64,000 nucleotides of DNA from Planomicrobium soli (GTDB taxonomy: Bacteria; Bacillota; Bacilli; Bacillales_A; Planococcaceae), in contig NZ_PYAT01000003.1 in assembly GCF_003014655.1 (NCBI RefSeq), positions 299,109 through 363,108 on the forward strand. Direction: 5' to 3'. Below the pieces are notes generated by a model. The model was not told where the DNA came from. It did no database searches and saw only the letters and a program-made list of their open reading frames with translations. Made by a program: the position numbers and the translations under genes. Below, one piece after another: positions 7,909 to 17,402 of this stretch. Position 1 is the first letter of the stretch, and every line of letters begins with the position of its first letter.

Positions 7909-9204
7909 TTACTTTTTGCGATTTTTGCGGCGTTCAATTTTTTTGATCTCGTCCATTTTCCACTTCATCTTCTTTTTGTATCCCGGTTTTACCGCTTTCG
8001 GTTTATGGACCATTGATTTTGCTTTTTCATCTGCTGCATTTGCCGTTCTTACGCGATTTTTCCGGCTGTGCCGTTCTTTCAAATCGACAAATTCACCTTT
8101 TACAATGTCTTTTTGCTGGAACGGAATCCCCATTTTCTCAACGCGGACGATTGCATCTTCTTCTTCCGGCTTGAATAACGTAATAGCAAGTCCTTTCATG
8201 CCGGCACGCGCTGTACGTCCAACCCGGTGAATGAAAAACTCAAGATCTTCCGGCAACTCGTAGTTGATAACATGGCTGACGCCTTGAATATCGATTCCAC
8301 GTGCCGCAAGGTCAGTCGCAACAATGTATTGGTATTCCAAGTCACGAATTTGCTTCATCATTTTCACACGTTCACGCGGCGCCAAATCACCATGGATGCG
8401 GCCTACCCGGATGCCTTTTTTCGACAATTCCGTTGCAACATAGTCAGCATTGGTCCGTGTGTTAACAAAAATAATCGCCAAATAAGGATTGATGATGTCC
8501 ATCACATCTATTAGGCGTTCTACTTTCTTTTTGCTGCGGACCGGCACTAGATAAAAATCCAATCCTTCAGCTGTCGGACGCTTGTCCCCGATATGGACAT
8601 GAATCGGTGACTCCATGTATTTTTTCAAAAATGGTTTCAGTTTTTCAGGGATGGTTGCAGAAAACACGTACATCTCCAACTTCTCCTGCATTTTTGCGGC
8701 CACTTGGTCGATCTCTTCTATAAAGCCCATGTCGAAAGCCAGATCAGCTTCATCGACTACAAGAATTTTCGCCGTGTGCACAAGCAAGGCGTTTTCGTTA
8801 ACCAGATCTTTCAAGCGGCCTGGTGTTCCGATAACGATCTGTGGCTGTGTTTTTAATTTGTTGATCGACCGCTGTTTATCTGTTCCACCGATAAACGATT
8901 TAACTTCAATTTCAGATCCCTCGACCAATTTCAGGATTTCGTTGTAAATTTGCATGCCAAGTTCACGCGTAGGAGCAGCGATTACCGCTTGTACTTCCTT
9001 TTTTTCCACGTCAATCCGCTCGACGATCGGAATGATGAAACTGTGGGTTTTCCCTGTTCCTGTATGGGATTGTCCGATTGCTGAGTTGCCTTTCAATATA
9101 TGGGGCATCATTTCTTTTTGAATCGGTGTCGGCTCCATAAAACCGAGTTTTGCTACCGCTTCTTGCAGAAACGGTTTGAATGGATAGTCATTAAATTTTG
9201 TCAT
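7909..9204 (-). CDS. cshB: DEAD-box ATP-dependent RNA helicase CshB
   Basis: A 431-residue cold-shock-type RNA helicase (B. subtilis YqfR). Motifs in order: Q motif near PTPIQKEMM, Walker A SHTGTGKT, PTRELG, VVDEADLAFDMGF (DEAD), SAT, VNTRT, ATDLAARGID and HRVGRTAR. The C-terminal 60 residues are strongly basic (ending KKIERRKNRKK), as expected for RNA contact. The open frame extends further up, but the ATG at 9204 follows GGAGGGAG at normal spacing and begins MTKFNDYPF, like its relatives. It precedes nfo and is divergent from ispH. Family knowledge: such helicases help ribosome assembly and mRNA unwinding in the cold. Confidence 0.95.
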   Translation of the reverse strand: MTKFNDYPFKPFLQEAVAKLGFMEPTPIQKEMMPHILKGNSAIGQSHTGTGKTHSFIIPIVERIDVEKKEVQAVIAAPTRELGMQIYNEILKLVEGSEIEVKSFIGGTDKQRSINKLKTQPQIVIGTPGRLKDLVNENALLVHTAKILVVDEADLAFDMGFIEEIDQVAAKMQEKLEMYVFSATIPEKLKPFLKKYMESPIHVHIGDKRPTAEGLDFYLVPVRSKKKVERLIDVMDIINPYLAIIFVNTRTNADYVATELSKKGIRVGRIHGDLAPRERVKMMKQIRDLEYQYIVATDLAARGIDIQGVSHVINYELPEDLEFFIHRVGRTARAGMKGLAITLFKPEEEDAIVRVEKMGIPFQQKDIVKGEFVDLKERHSRKNRVRTANAADEKAKSMVHKPKAVKPGYKKKMKWKMDEIKKIERRKNRKK

Positions 9205-9272
9205 GGGATGAATCTCCCTCCTTAAGCTTTGACCATTATAGCATGAATTACATCCACTTTGCATTTCATCTT

Positions 9273-9301
9273 TTGTAATAGATGCCAGTCTCCGTTATAA
9301 T
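9273..9301 (+). promoter_or_regulatory. SigA-type promoter of ispH
   Basis: TTGTAA (9273-9278), 17-nt spacer, TATAAT (9296-9301). The start codon of ispH is 32 bp downstream. Confidence 0.7.
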
Positions 9302-9332
9302 GAAGGTATGATTGTTGAAAGGAGTGCGGTAC

Positions 9333-10313
9333 ATGAAAGTCAAAAAAATATCGCCAAGAGGTTATTGCTATGGAGTGGTCGATGCAATGGTCATTGCGAA
9401 GAATGCGGCGATGGACGAGACCTTGCCACGTCCCATATATATATTGGGCATGATTGTCCACAATAAGCATGTAACGGACGCGTTTGAAGAAGATGGCATT
9501 ATCACATTGGACGGCAAAAACCGTTTGGAGATTCTTGAAAAAGTTGAATCCGGGACGGTCATTTTCACCGCTCATGGTGTCTCTCCTCAAGTTCGCGAGC
9601 TTGCAAAACGAAAAGGGCTTGTGTCAATTGACGCAACTTGCCCGGATGTCACCGTCACGCACGATTTGATTCGCGAAAAAACAGCGGAAGGCTATCAGAT
9701 CGTCTATATCGGCAAAAGCGGGCACCCTGAACCTGAAGGCGCAATAGGTGTCGCACCGGACATGGTTCATTTGGTTGAAACGGTCGAAGATGTTAATAAC
9801 TTGGAACTCGATTCCGAGAAAATCATTGTTACCAACCAGACGACGATGAGCCAATGGGATGTGGTTCATATGATGGAACGGCTGAAAGAGAAATTCCCGC
9901 ATTCGGACGTCCACAAGGAAATCTGCCTGGCTACACAAGTCCGTCAGGAAGCTGTTGCTGAACAAGCCGTTGATGCTGACTTGTTGATTGTCATCGGCGA
10001 TCCGATGAGCAATAACTCTAACCGTTTGGCACAAGTGTCCCAGGATATTGCCGGAACTCCTGCTTACCGCATTTCCGATTTGTCCGAACTCCGGTTGGAA
10101 TGGCTTGAAGGCATTGAAAATGTTGCGATCACTGCCGGCGCATCTACGCCGACACCGATAGTCAAAGAAGTGATGACCTTCCTTGACAATTACGATCCAG
10201 CCGATCCCGCAACGCATGATTTGACGCGCAGTGTGCCGCTGAATAAAATCTTGCCGAAAATCAAACACCCGAAACCTTCTGACCGGATCGAACCGTACCC
10301 AGTAGGAGAATGA
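9333..10313 (+). CDS. ispH: 4-hydroxy-3-methylbut-2-enyl diphosphate reductase, IspH (LytB)
   Basis: The last enzyme of the MEP pathway: a [4Fe-4S] protein that reduces HMBPP to IPP and DMAPP. The protein has 326 residues. The three cluster cysteines are visible in RGYCYGV (C12 from the chosen start), DATCPDVT (near 105) and KEICLAT (near 199), and the catalytic HPEPEG motif lies near residue 134. I start at the ATG at 9333, which follows AAAGGAGTG; an ATG seven codons earlier overlaps that ribosome site. The gene stands alone between a SigA promoter and a strong terminator, divergent from cshB. Confidence 0.97.
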   Translation: MKVKKISPRGYCYGVVDAMVIAKNAAMDETLPRPIYILGMIVHNKHVTDAFEEDGIITLDGKNRLEILEKVESGTVIFTAHGVSPQVRELAKRKGLVSIDATCPDVTVTHDLIREKTAEGYQIVYIGKSGHPEPEGAIGVAPDMVHLVETVEDVNNLELDSEKIIVTNQTTMSQWDVVHMMERLKEKFPHSDVHKEICLATQVRQEAVAEQAVDADLLIVIGDPMSNNSNRLAQVSQDIAGTPAYRISDLSELRLEWLEGIENVAITAGASTPTPIVKEVMTFLDNYDPADPATHDLTRSVPLNKILPKIKHPKPSDRIEPYPVGE

Positions 10314-10317
10314 CGAA

Positions 10318-10350
10318 ACTAACGCGAACCTTTTAGGTTCGCGTTTTTCT
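10318..10350 (+). terminator. Terminator of ispH
   Basis: AACGCGAACC, TTTT, GGTTCGCGTT followed by TTTC, 5 nt after the ispH stop. Confidence 0.92.
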
Positions 10351-10436
10351 ATTCTAATCAGTGAAGAAGTTCGGTGACAATTCTTGTCTTTCCGGACATC
10401 CAAAATGCCGGAAAATCCGCTTTGATTTCTTGCGCC

Positions 10437-10473
10437 AATAAAAAACACAGATGAACTTGTCATCTGTGTTTTC
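10437..10473 (-). terminator. Terminator of the trmK-yqfO transcript
   Basis: Minus-strand stem AAAACACAGATGA, CAAGT, TCATCTGTGTTTT with a following T run. It abuts the stop of yqfO. Confidence 0.9.
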
Positions 10474-11583
10474 TCATCTAAACTGAAACGGTTCAGTGTC
10501 CACTTCAGAGGCGATGAATTCGCATTGCCAATCGCTTCGCTTCGACATATGGTTGACTACACCCTTGACCATCACTTTTTCAACATGATGTCCGGGATCG
10601 ACAACAGCGAGCTCCATCGCTTCCGCATCTTGGGCAACATGGAAATACAAATCTCCGGTGACATAGACATCGGCCCCAGAACGCTTGGCGGCCTGGACGT
10701 ATTTATTGCCATCACCACCAAGTACCGCCACTTTCTTGACCTTTTTTTCCAGAGGGCCGACGACGCGAACGGCCGGAACATCCAAGCGTGCTTTTACCAG
10801 CTCAGCAAATTCCGTTAAAGTTGCTTCAGTTTCCAATAGACCTACCCGGCCAAGTCCCATCGCAACTTCTTTATTTTCCAGTGTAAACACATCGTATGCT
10901 ACTTCCTCATATGGATGGGCCGCAATCATCGCTTTAATGGCGCGGTCTTTTTCTGTTTTCCGTATGACTACTTCTATCTTCGATTCTTCTGTTGTTTCCA
11001 TTTTGCCCGGTTCTCCGATATATGGATTTGCTTCCGCGGTCGGCCGGAAACGCCCGGTTCCAGGCATTGTATAACTGCAATACTCATAATCTCCGATGGC
11101 GCCGGCGCCAGCCTTACCCAACGCATTGCGCACTTCTTCTTCGTGGCTTTTCGGTACGAATACCGCGATTTTCACAAGCTCTGCTTCATAAGTCGGCACC
11201 AAGACTTTCGAATCCTTCAATCCCAATGCATCGGCCAATAAATCATTGACGCCACCTGATGCTACGTCTAGGTTGGTATGGGCAGCATAAACCGCGATGT
11301 CGTGCTTGATCAATTTTTCCATCAAGCGCCCTTGCGGAAAATCAGTCTGCAGTGATTTTATCGGACGATAAATCGGTGGATGATGAGCGATGATCAAATT
11401 TGCTCCTTTGGCAATCGCTTCGTCCGCCACTCTTTCGTTAACATCAAGTGTCACCAAAACCCGCTCGACTTTTTTGTTCAGTGTCCCGACATGCAACCCG
11501 ACCGGATCGCCTTCCATTGCCAAATATTTAGGAGACCATTTTTCGAACTCTTCAATGATTTGTTGGCCATTAGGTATTTTCAC
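10474..11583 (-). CDS. Nif3-like dinuclear metal-centre protein (YqfO)
   Basis: A 369-residue protein of the NIF3/DUF34 family. The metal ligands are in ANLIIAHHPPIYRP (HH near residue 66) and, at the C-terminal lobe, GDLYFHVAQDAEAMEL (His and Glu near 310-325). Between the lobes lies a PII-like insert of about 100 residues (from VKIAVFVPKSHEEEV), typical of the Bacillales type. Biochemical role is unsettled; it is often annotated as GTP cyclohydrolase I type 2. The start is a GTG at 11583 preceded by GAGGTG and overlaps trmK by 14 nt, so the two genes are coupled, as in B. subtilis yqfN-yqfO. Confidence 0.92.
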   Translation of the reverse strand: MKIPNGQQIIEEFEKWSPKYLAMEGDPVGLHVGTLNKKVERVLVTLDVNERVADEAIAKGANLIIAHHPPIYRPIKSLQTDFPQGRLMEKLIKHDIAVYAAHTNLDVASGGVNDLLADALGLKDSKVLVPTYEAELVKIAVFVPKSHEEEVRNALGKAGAGAIGDYEYCSYTMPGTGRFRPTAEANPYIGEPGKMETTEESKIEVVIRKTEKDRAIKAMIAAHPYEEVAYDVFTLENKEVAMGLGRVGLLETEATLTEFAELVKARLDVPAVRVVGPLEKKVKKVAVLGGDGNKYVQAAKRSGADVYVTGDLYFHVAQDAEAMELAVVDPGHHVEKVMVKGVVNHMSKRSDWQCEFIASEVDTEPFQFR

Positions 11584-12283
11584 CTTGCAACACCTCTTCT
11601 ACAAGTTTGATCTTCTCGAGCAGCTCTTTCTTCTTCTCTGTGGTTTCAGCCGTTTCGGCAGCATTGTCTATCGCTTCTACAATTTTTTTCCACTGGCTGC
11701 ATTCTCGCTGCCATTTTTCCTGAAAGACAGAAGAAAATTCTTCGATTAAGTTTGGTCCCATTAAGAGTTCTCTTGGCGAAAAGGAAATCGGGTGTGTGGC
11801 GGGTTCCAGAACAAGGATTTCATAAATTTTATCATTTTCTTTTAAAATTTCCTCTTCCGCAATTGCCCAACCATTTTCTTGTGCCCATTCACGGATCGCT
11901 TTGGCGTGGACATTGGGTTGTAAGATCAGCCGTTCTACGCCAACTAAGCGCTCGGCACCTGCATCAAGAATCGAGCGAATCAATGGACCGCCCATGCCAG
12001 CGATCGTCACTGCCGTAATCCCATCCGCTTGTTCCACCGCGTCCAAGCCGCTAGCCAGCCTAACTTTGATTTGGCTTTCCAACTGTTCCTGCCGAACTTG
12101 TTTCCGGGCAGATTCGTATGGTCCTTTTACTACTTCTCCTGCAACCGCACGGCGCGCCTTGCCTGTCAACACCAAGTAGCAAGGCAAATAGGCGTGGTCG
12201 CTGCCGATATCTGCCACGATAGAATCTGCCGGCACATGGGCTGCTACCCGCATAAGCCGCTCGGATAATTGTTGTGCATTCAT
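11570..12283 (-). CDS. trmK: tRNA (adenine(22)-N1)-methyltransferase TrmK
   Basis: A 237-residue class I SAM-dependent methyltransferase (B. subtilis YqfN) that makes m1A22 in tRNA. The SAM-binding motif is IVADIGSDHAYLP (near residues 21-33), followed by AVAGEVVKGPYE and TVAGMGG-like VTIAGMGGPLIR (near 92). The C-terminal third is a helical, coiled-coil-like segment (ETAETTEKKKELLEKI). I start at the ATG at 12283, which follows AGGAGG, rather than at the longer open frame. It lies upstream of and overlaps yqfO. Confidence 0.93.
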   Translation of the reverse strand: MNAQQLSERLMRVAAHVPADSIVADIGSDHAYLPCYLVLTGKARRAVAGEVVKGPYESARKQVRQEQLESQIKVRLASGLDAVEQADGITAVTIAGMGGPLIRSILDAGAERLVGVERLILQPNVHAKAIREWAQENGWAIAEEEILKENDKIYEILVLEPATHPISFSPRELLMGPNLIEEFSSVFQEKWQRECSQWKKIVEAIDNAAETAETTEKKKELLEKIKLVEEVLQGENT

Positions 12284-12303
12284 GTAAATCCTCCTAATCA
12301 ACA

Positions 12304-12339
12304 GAAAACCCCTAGCTCCGGAAGAACTAAGGGTTTTTT
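12304..12339 (-). terminator. Terminator of cccA
   Basis: Minus-strand AAAACCCTTAGTTC, TTCC, GGAGCTAGGGGTTTT; imperfect stem of about 13 bp. It lies just beyond the cccA stop. Confidence 0.8.
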
Positions 12340-12343
12340 GATA

Positions 12344-12742
12344 CTATTCGAGTGACAAGACCCACTCAGCCATTGCTGGAATGTTTTCGCCTTCAACAAG
12401 TCCGCCTGGCATTGCGCCTTTACCATTTGCAAGTATGTCTTCAATCGCCGCTTGGTCAAGTTCTGTTCCTACTAATGAAGGACCTACTCCGCCTTCATAG
12501 CTTGAACCGTGACAAGAAACGCAGCTTTGTTGAGCTTGTGCTTCAGGATCGAATTCAGTTGACTCCGGGCTTCCGCCGTCGCCTTCTGGAGCAGCGCTGC
12601 CGCCTTCTTCTCCTGCATGTTGTTCTTCGCCTTGGCTGGCAATCTCTTCTTTGTTGTTAACTCCTTCTAATGATAAGAAGAAAATCAGGCCAATACCAAA
12701 TGCCATGATTAAGATATAAGGTACAATTGCATTTTTTTGCAT
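12344..12742 (-). CDS. cccA: Membrane-anchored cytochrome c-550
   Basis: A 132-residue cytochrome. A single N-terminal membrane helix (residues 7-28, IVPYILIMAFGIGLIFF) acts as an uncleaved anchor. A flexible Glu/Gly/Ser-rich linker (33-70) leads to a small c-type domain with the haem-binding CVSCH motif (near 75) and a likely axial methionine in KGAMPGG (near 113). Family knowledge: it shuttles electrons to cytochrome oxidases on the outer face of the membrane. cccA next to sigA is the B. subtilis arrangement; here an acyl-CoA dehydrogenase gene lies between them. Confidence 0.92.
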   Translation of the reverse strand: MQKNAIVPYILIMAFGIGLIFFLSLEGVNNKEEIASQGEEQHAGEEGGSAAPEGDGGSPESTEFDPEAQAQQSCVSCHGSSYEGGVGPSLVGTELDQAAIEDILANGKGAMPGGLVEGENIPAMAEWVLSLE

Positions 12743-12868
12743 CCGTTACCCTCCTCTGCTAAGTTCTGCATATGATAGTATTCGTATCAATCATTATTGT
12801 ACTGTATTATTGGCAAAACGCAAAGTGTAAAAGGGCAACTTTCACCGCTTTGTGACAAATTCAGTAAT

Positions 12869-14008
12869 TTAACAGCCGATTTGCCGTGCAATGACCATTC
12901 GCTGCACTTCGGAAGTTCCTTCCCCGATTTCCAGCAACTTGGCATCGCGCATATAGCGCTCTACTTCATACTCTTTCATATAACCATAGCCTCCGTGAAT
13001 TTGAATCGCTTCATCGGCGACTTCCATGGAAATTTCCGAAGCATATAGCTTAGCCATCGACGCTTCTTTAGTGAAGGGCCGCCCCTGTTCTTTCAGCCAT
13101 GCTGCCTTGTACACCATATTACGTGCCAATTCGATTTTCATTGCCATGTCCGCTAGTTTGAACTGGGTAATCTGGAATTCGGATAATGTCTTGCCGAACT
13201 GTTTGCGTTCTTTCGAGTATCCTAATGCACGGTTGAATGCCGCTTGAGCAATTCCGACAGCCATCGCAGCGATTCCGATGCGTCCACCGTCCAGAGTTGT
13301 CATAAATTGCTTAAAGCCTTCTCCGCGCTTGCCAAGCAGATTTCCTTTTGGAACGCGGACATTTTCAAATACCAGCTCTGTTGTATTTGAAGAATTCAGT
13401 CCCATTTTCTCGTAATTGTCGATGATCGTAAAGCCTTCGGCATCGGTTGGAACGATGATGGCACTAATTTCTTTTTTGCCATCGTTCATGCCTGTAATGG
13501 CCGTTATCGCCAAATGCTTTGCATAGCTGGCGTTCGTGATATACACTTTTGAGCCATTGATCACCCAGTCGTCGCCATCTTCCACTGCACGCGTTTCTGT
13601 GCCGCCTGCATCGGACCCTGCATTAGGTTCGGTCAACCCGAATGCACCAAAGGATTCGCCTGTGCAGATTGGTGTTAAATATTTTTCCTTTTGCTCTTCA
13701 GTGCCAAATAAACTTAATGGCGCACCCCCGAGAGAAATATGAGCAGAATAAGTGATGCCGGTTGAAGCGCATGCGCGGCTCAATTCTTCCGTAACGATTG
13801 CAAAACTGGTTGTATCCGCTCCAGCTCCGCCGTATTTTTCATCAAACGGCAATCCCATCATCCCCATGTCGGAAAGCTGCTTGAATATCTCTGTCGGAAA
13901 AGCTTTGGTACGGTCGCGCTCGATTGCTCCAGGAGCCACTACCTTATCAGCAAATTCCTTGATCGTCTTTTTGATCATTTGTTGTTCTTGCGTCAAATCA
14001 AAATTCAT
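12869..14008 (-). CDS. Acyl-CoA dehydrogenase
   Basis: A 379-residue FAD flavoprotein of the short/medium-chain acyl-CoA dehydrogenase family. It catalyses the first, alpha-beta oxidation step on an acyl-CoA and passes electrons to ETF. Visible marks are GLTEPNAGSDAGG (near residues 126-138), WVINGSKVYITNA, the FAD-contacting ERKQFGKTLSEFQ, and the C-terminal LEIGEGTSEVQR that includes the catalytic glutamate. Chain length and branching of the substrate cannot be told. It lies between sigA and cccA with about 130 bp on either side, so it is probably its own unit; it is not at this spot in B. subtilis. Confidence 0.92.
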   Translation of the reverse strand: MNFDLTQEQQMIKKTIKEFADKVVAPGAIERDRTKAFPTEIFKQLSDMGMMGLPFDEKYGGAGADTTSFAIVTEELSRACASTGITYSAHISLGGAPLSLFGTEEQKEKYLTPICTGESFGAFGLTEPNAGSDAGGTETRAVEDGDDWVINGSKVYITNASYAKHLAITAITGMNDGKKEISAIIVPTDAEGFTIIDNYEKMGLNSSNTTELVFENVRVPKGNLLGKRGEGFKQFMTTLDGGRIGIAAMAVGIAQAAFNRALGYSKERKQFGKTLSEFQITQFKLADMAMKIELARNMVYKAAWLKEQGRPFTKEASMAKLYASEISMEVADEAIQIHGGYGYMKEYEVERYMRDAKLLEIGEGTSEVQRMVIARQIGC

Positions 14009-14097
14009 AAAGTTACATCCCCTTTGTTGTGAATACGCTTACACTTTTCATTATATCGCTAAAATTCAGACAAACTCAACAATTAACAGAAATTCAA

Positions 14098-14133
14098 CAA
14101 AAAAACCGCTCCTGCAAAAAATGCAGGAGCGGA
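14098..14133 (-). terminator. Terminator of the dnaG-sigA transcript
   Basis: Minus-strand CCGCTCCTGCA, TTTTT loop, TGCAGGAGCGG followed by TTTTTTT, 14 nt past the sigA stop. Confidence 0.95.
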
Positions 14134-14146
14134 AAATCCAATCGGT

Positions 14147-15301
14147 TTATTCCAAAAAGTCTTTCAAGCGTTTGCTGCGGGATGGATGGCGCAATTTGCG
14201 AAGCGCTTTTGCTTCAATCTGGCGGATACGCTCACGTGTAACCCCAAATACTTTACCCACTTCTTCAAGAGTGCGTGTGCGGCCATCATCAAGTCCGAAG
14301 CGAAGGCGGAGCACGTTCTCTTCGCGGTCTGTCAACGTGTCAAGCACATCTTCCAATTGTTCTTTCAACAATTCGTAAGCTGCATGGTCTGATGGAGACT
14401 GGGCATCCGAATCTTCGATAAAATCGCCTAAATGCGAATCGTCCTCTTCCCCGATCGGCGTTTCCAATGAAACAGGTTCTTGAGCAATTTTTAGAATCTC
14501 GCGTACTTTCTCCGGCTGCAAATCCATTTCTTCCCCAATTTCTTCAGGAGAAGGTTCGCGGCCCAGGTCTTGCAGCAATTGGCGCTGAACACGGATCAAT
14601 TTGTTGATTGTTTCGACCATATGCACCGGAATACGGATAGTCCGCGCCTGGTCTGCGATTGCCCGAGTGATGGCTTGGCGAATCCACCAAGTTGCATAGG
14701 TGCTGAACTTAAATCCTTTTGAATAATCGAATTTCTCAACAGCTTTGATCAATCCCATGTTTCCTTCTTGGATAAGGTCCAAAAACAACATGCCGCGGCC
14801 GACATAGCGTTTCGCGATGCTGACTACAAGGCGCAGGTTTGCTTCGGCAAGGCGCTTTTTCGCTTCTTCATCGCCTTGTTCGATCAATTTGGCCAAGCGG
14901 ACTTCTTCTTCTGCTTTCAAAAGGTCAACGCGTCCGATTTCTTTCAAATACATCCGTACCGGATCATTGATTTTAACACCTGGAGGAACGCTCAAATCAT
15001 TCAAATCGAATTTTTCTTCGGTCGGCTTCATGAGACGGTCCAAATGTTCCTCGTCATCCGTTTTGCGTTCCAATTCAATTCCGTGCCCTTCCAATTGGTC
15101 GATGAATTCTTCTACTTGGTCGGACTCCATTTCAAAAACGGCTAATTTATCGGCGATCTGTTCATAATTGAGTTCACCAGTTTTCTTTCCTAATTCAATC
15201 AACTGTTTTTTCGCTTCTTCGATACCTGCTTCTGGACCTTCAATAGTCAATGGAATATTGCTTGCTTCAACTTCATTTGGGCGTTCAGACTTTTCAGCCA
15301 T
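14147..15301 (-). CDS. sigA: RNA polymerase primary sigma factor SigA (RpoD)
   Basis: A 384-residue housekeeping sigma factor. After an acidic N-terminus with region 1.1, regions 1.2-2 hold [16 protein letters not shown], the [12 protein letters not shown] segment and the promoter-melting helix [20 protein letters not shown] (about 175-195). Region 3 contains [13 protein letters not shown], and region 4 holds the -35 binding helix [20 protein letters not shown] near the end. It follows dnaG by 30 nt, so the two are cotranscribed in the classical macromolecular synthesis operon (without rpsU, which lies 15 kb away as in Bacillus). A strong terminator follows. Confidence 0.98.
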   Translation of the reverse strand: MAEKSERPNEVEASNIPLTIEGPEAGIEEAKKQLIELGKKTGELNYEQIADKLAVFEMESDQVEEFIDQLEGHGIELERKTDDEEHLDRLMKPTEEKFDLNDLSVPPGVKINDPVRMYLKEIGRVDLLKAEEEVRLAKLIEQGDEEAKKRLAEANLRLVVSIAKRYVGRGMLFLDLIQEGNMGLIKAVEKFDYSKGFKFSTYATWWIRQAITRAIADQARTIRIPVHMVETINKLIRVQRQLLQDLGREPSPEEIGEEMDLQPEKVREILKIAQEPVSLETPIGEEDDSHLGDFIEDSDAQSPSDHAAYELLKEQLEDVLDTLTDREENVLRLRFGLDDGRTRTLEEVGKVFGVTRERIRQIEAKALRKLRHPSRSKRLKDFLE

Positions 15302-15331
15302 ACGACTTCCTCCTTATAAAACGGAATCTAT

Positions 15332-17128
15332 TTACAACGTCTTTCGTAAAGCGATCGCTTCTTGTGCAAGAAGCAAAGCGCGCTTTATATCGTGTTGTTT
15401 TTCCGCTTCTTTTGATTGCTGCATTTTTAATGTGATTTGCTGTTCAACTCGATGTTTTTCCAGGTGTTTTAAACAGTCCGCGATTTCTTCTTCTGCATGT
15501 TCCGGATCACGTTCTGCCAATGCGGTTTCCATAACCAACTTGCGAAGTTCCGCATCTTGGAGCGTTTCAAGGAATTTATGGAAGTCTGCTTTGTCCCATT
15601 CTTCATAAAACCCTAGCAATTGGACGTAAAGTGCTTGGAATTCTTCACTGGCAAACGGAATTTGGGTCGGATCAGAAGCCACTTTCTTCATTACACTGGA
15701 ATCCGCCATCAAATGCGAGAAAAGCAGCCGTTCAGCCCGATGCAATGCAGTTACTTGTTTAACAACTTTCTTGGCTGGTTTCAACGGCTGTTCGGGGCGG
15801 TTTCGTTCAATCGATTTATTTTCCAGTTTGCGGTAATGCTGCAATATGGCTTCTTCAGAAAGGCCGGTTTCCCCAGCCAGCTGCTTAATATACAAATCCC
15901 GTTCAATCGGAGTTGAGCGGCCTGCAAGCAACTGCAGCACTTCCTGAATGTATTGCAGCAAATCATTCTCGTACTGGAAATTTTTATATCTACGGGCATG
16001 CATCATCGCAAACGCTATAAACGCATGCGGCTTGCCGATAATTTGCTCTTTGAAAGCTTCACTGCCATGTTCGCGGACAAAATCATCAGGATCCATCTTG
16101 CCCGGCAGAACGGCAACTTCCACTTTGAACTTTTCCTCATTAAGTGCAATGGCAGCTCTTTTAGCAGCTTCCCATCCTGCATCATCCCCATCAAAGCAAA
16201 TAACGATTTCTTGGGCAAACCGTTTTAATTGCTTGATATGCTGATTCGTCAAAGAAGTTCCCATTGTTGCAAGCGCATTGTCCACTCCTGCTTTACCGGC
16301 TGCTATCACGTCCATAAAGCCTTCAAATAAAATGATTTTCCGGTTTTTCCTTATGGCGCTTCTGGCTTGGTGGACATTGTACAGCACTTGGCTTTTTTGG
16401 AAGATGGGCGATTCCGGGCTGTTCAGATACTTGGCTTCTTCTTTAGAGTTTTCCAGAATACGGCCAGAGAATGCAATAACCTTTCCGCTTTCGTTCATGA
16501 TTGGAAACATAATTCTTCCACGGAACCGGTCAAAAAACCCATTTGATTGTTCTCGCTTGATGGCAAGGCCGCTGGTCGTCAATTCTTCGTCGCTGAACCC
16601 TTTTCGCTGCAAAGCTTTTGCCATGTAGTTCCATTCAGGAAGCGACCATCCAATGCGGTTCTTTTCAATGATTTCCTTCGTGAATCCGCGGCTTTCCAGA
16701 TAATCAAGAGCCGCTTGCCCTTCTTCAGTGTTCATTAAAATATGATGGTACATGTCAGCAGCAAACTCATGCATGGAAACAAGCTGTTGATCGCTTTTGG
16801 AAGGGGCATTGGGCGAATCTCCCGGTGCATTTACTTCAACTTCGATGCCGGTGCGCCCTCCCAAGTTTGATAAAGCTTCTTGGAAGCTGATATTCTCAAT
16901 ATCCATCAAAAACGTAATAACATTTCCACCGGCTCCACAACCAAAACAATGAAATATTTGTTTGTCGGATGTAACAGAAAAAGATGGCGTGCTTTCCCCG
17001 TGGAACGGACAAAGGCCAAACCAATTTCGGCCTCTCTTGGTCAATTGGACATATTCACCGACTATATCAACAATATCCGTACTGGAGCGAATTTTCTCAA
17101 CCACTTCTTCAGGAACTCGATTAGACAC
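15332..17128 (-). CDS. dnaG: DNA primase DnaG
   Basis: A 598-residue primase that makes RNA primers for replication. The CHC2 zinc-binding domain is at residues 40-65 (CPFHGESTPSF, HCFGCGAGG). The Toprim catalytic core follows, with IILFEGFMDVIAA (near 265), the ATMGTSLT stretch and CFDGDDAGWEAA (near 310). The last 150 residues are the helicase-interacting region. It is the first gene of the dnaG-sigA operon. The 5' region from 17129 to 17402 has no gene and should hold the operon promoters; I could not pick one out with confidence. Confidence 0.98.
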   Translation of the reverse strand: MSNRVPEEVVEKIRSSTDIVDIVGEYVQLTKRGRNWFGLCPFHGESTPSFSVTSDKQIFHCFGCGAGGNVITFLMDIENISFQEALSNLGGRTGIEVEVNAPGDSPNAPSKSDQQLVSMHEFAADMYHHILMNTEEGQAALDYLESRGFTKEIIEKNRIGWSLPEWNYMAKALQRKGFSDEELTTSGLAIKREQSNGFFDRFRGRIMFPIMNESGKVIAFSGRILENSKEEAKYLNSPESPIFQKSQVLYNVHQARSAIRKNRKIILFEGFMDVIAAGKAGVDNALATMGTSLTNQHIKQLKRFAQEIVICFDGDDAGWEAAKRAAIALNEEKFKVEVAVLPGKMDPDDFVREHGSEAFKEQIIGKPHAFIAFAMMHARRYKNFQYENDLLQYIQEVLQLLAGRSTPIERDLYIKQLAGETGLSEEAILQHYRKLENKSIERNRPEQPLKPAKKVVKQVTALHRAERLLFSHLMADSSVMKKVASDPTQIPFASEEFQALYVQLLGFYEEWDKADFHKFLETLQDAELRKLVMETALAERDPEHAEEEIADCLKHLEKHRVEQQITLKMQQSKEAEKQHDIKRALLLAQEAIALRKTL

Positions 17129-17402
17129 TTTATCACCATCTTTGTTTGTTTCACGTATTTATTATTCGTGATATAGCAGCAAATCCCTTTATTTTTCCGA
17201 TAAAAAGATGTCCCTTCAAAATGCTCTTATATAGCTTTAGCCACAAAACTATATTATAAAACGTTTTTTCACAAAAATCTACTAAGAAAAGCTGAAGTGC
17301 CTGTTAAGCTCCAGCAATCATTCCGGCATTCGAAAAGACAGGCAATTTTGACCAACCGCCTGCTTTTCTTCAAACAGAAAAACCGCCTTCTCAGGTGGCT
17401 CT

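Noticed and set aside
9624..10463. 279-codon minus-strand frame opposite ispH
   Set aside because: ispH is unambiguous on the plus strand; the frame has no domain and runs through the ispH terminator.
17378..17402. Terminator after the PDRP gene
   Set aside because: On the minus strand the CCACC/GGCGG stem has an A-C mismatch in the middle; too weak to list as a feature although a T run follows.
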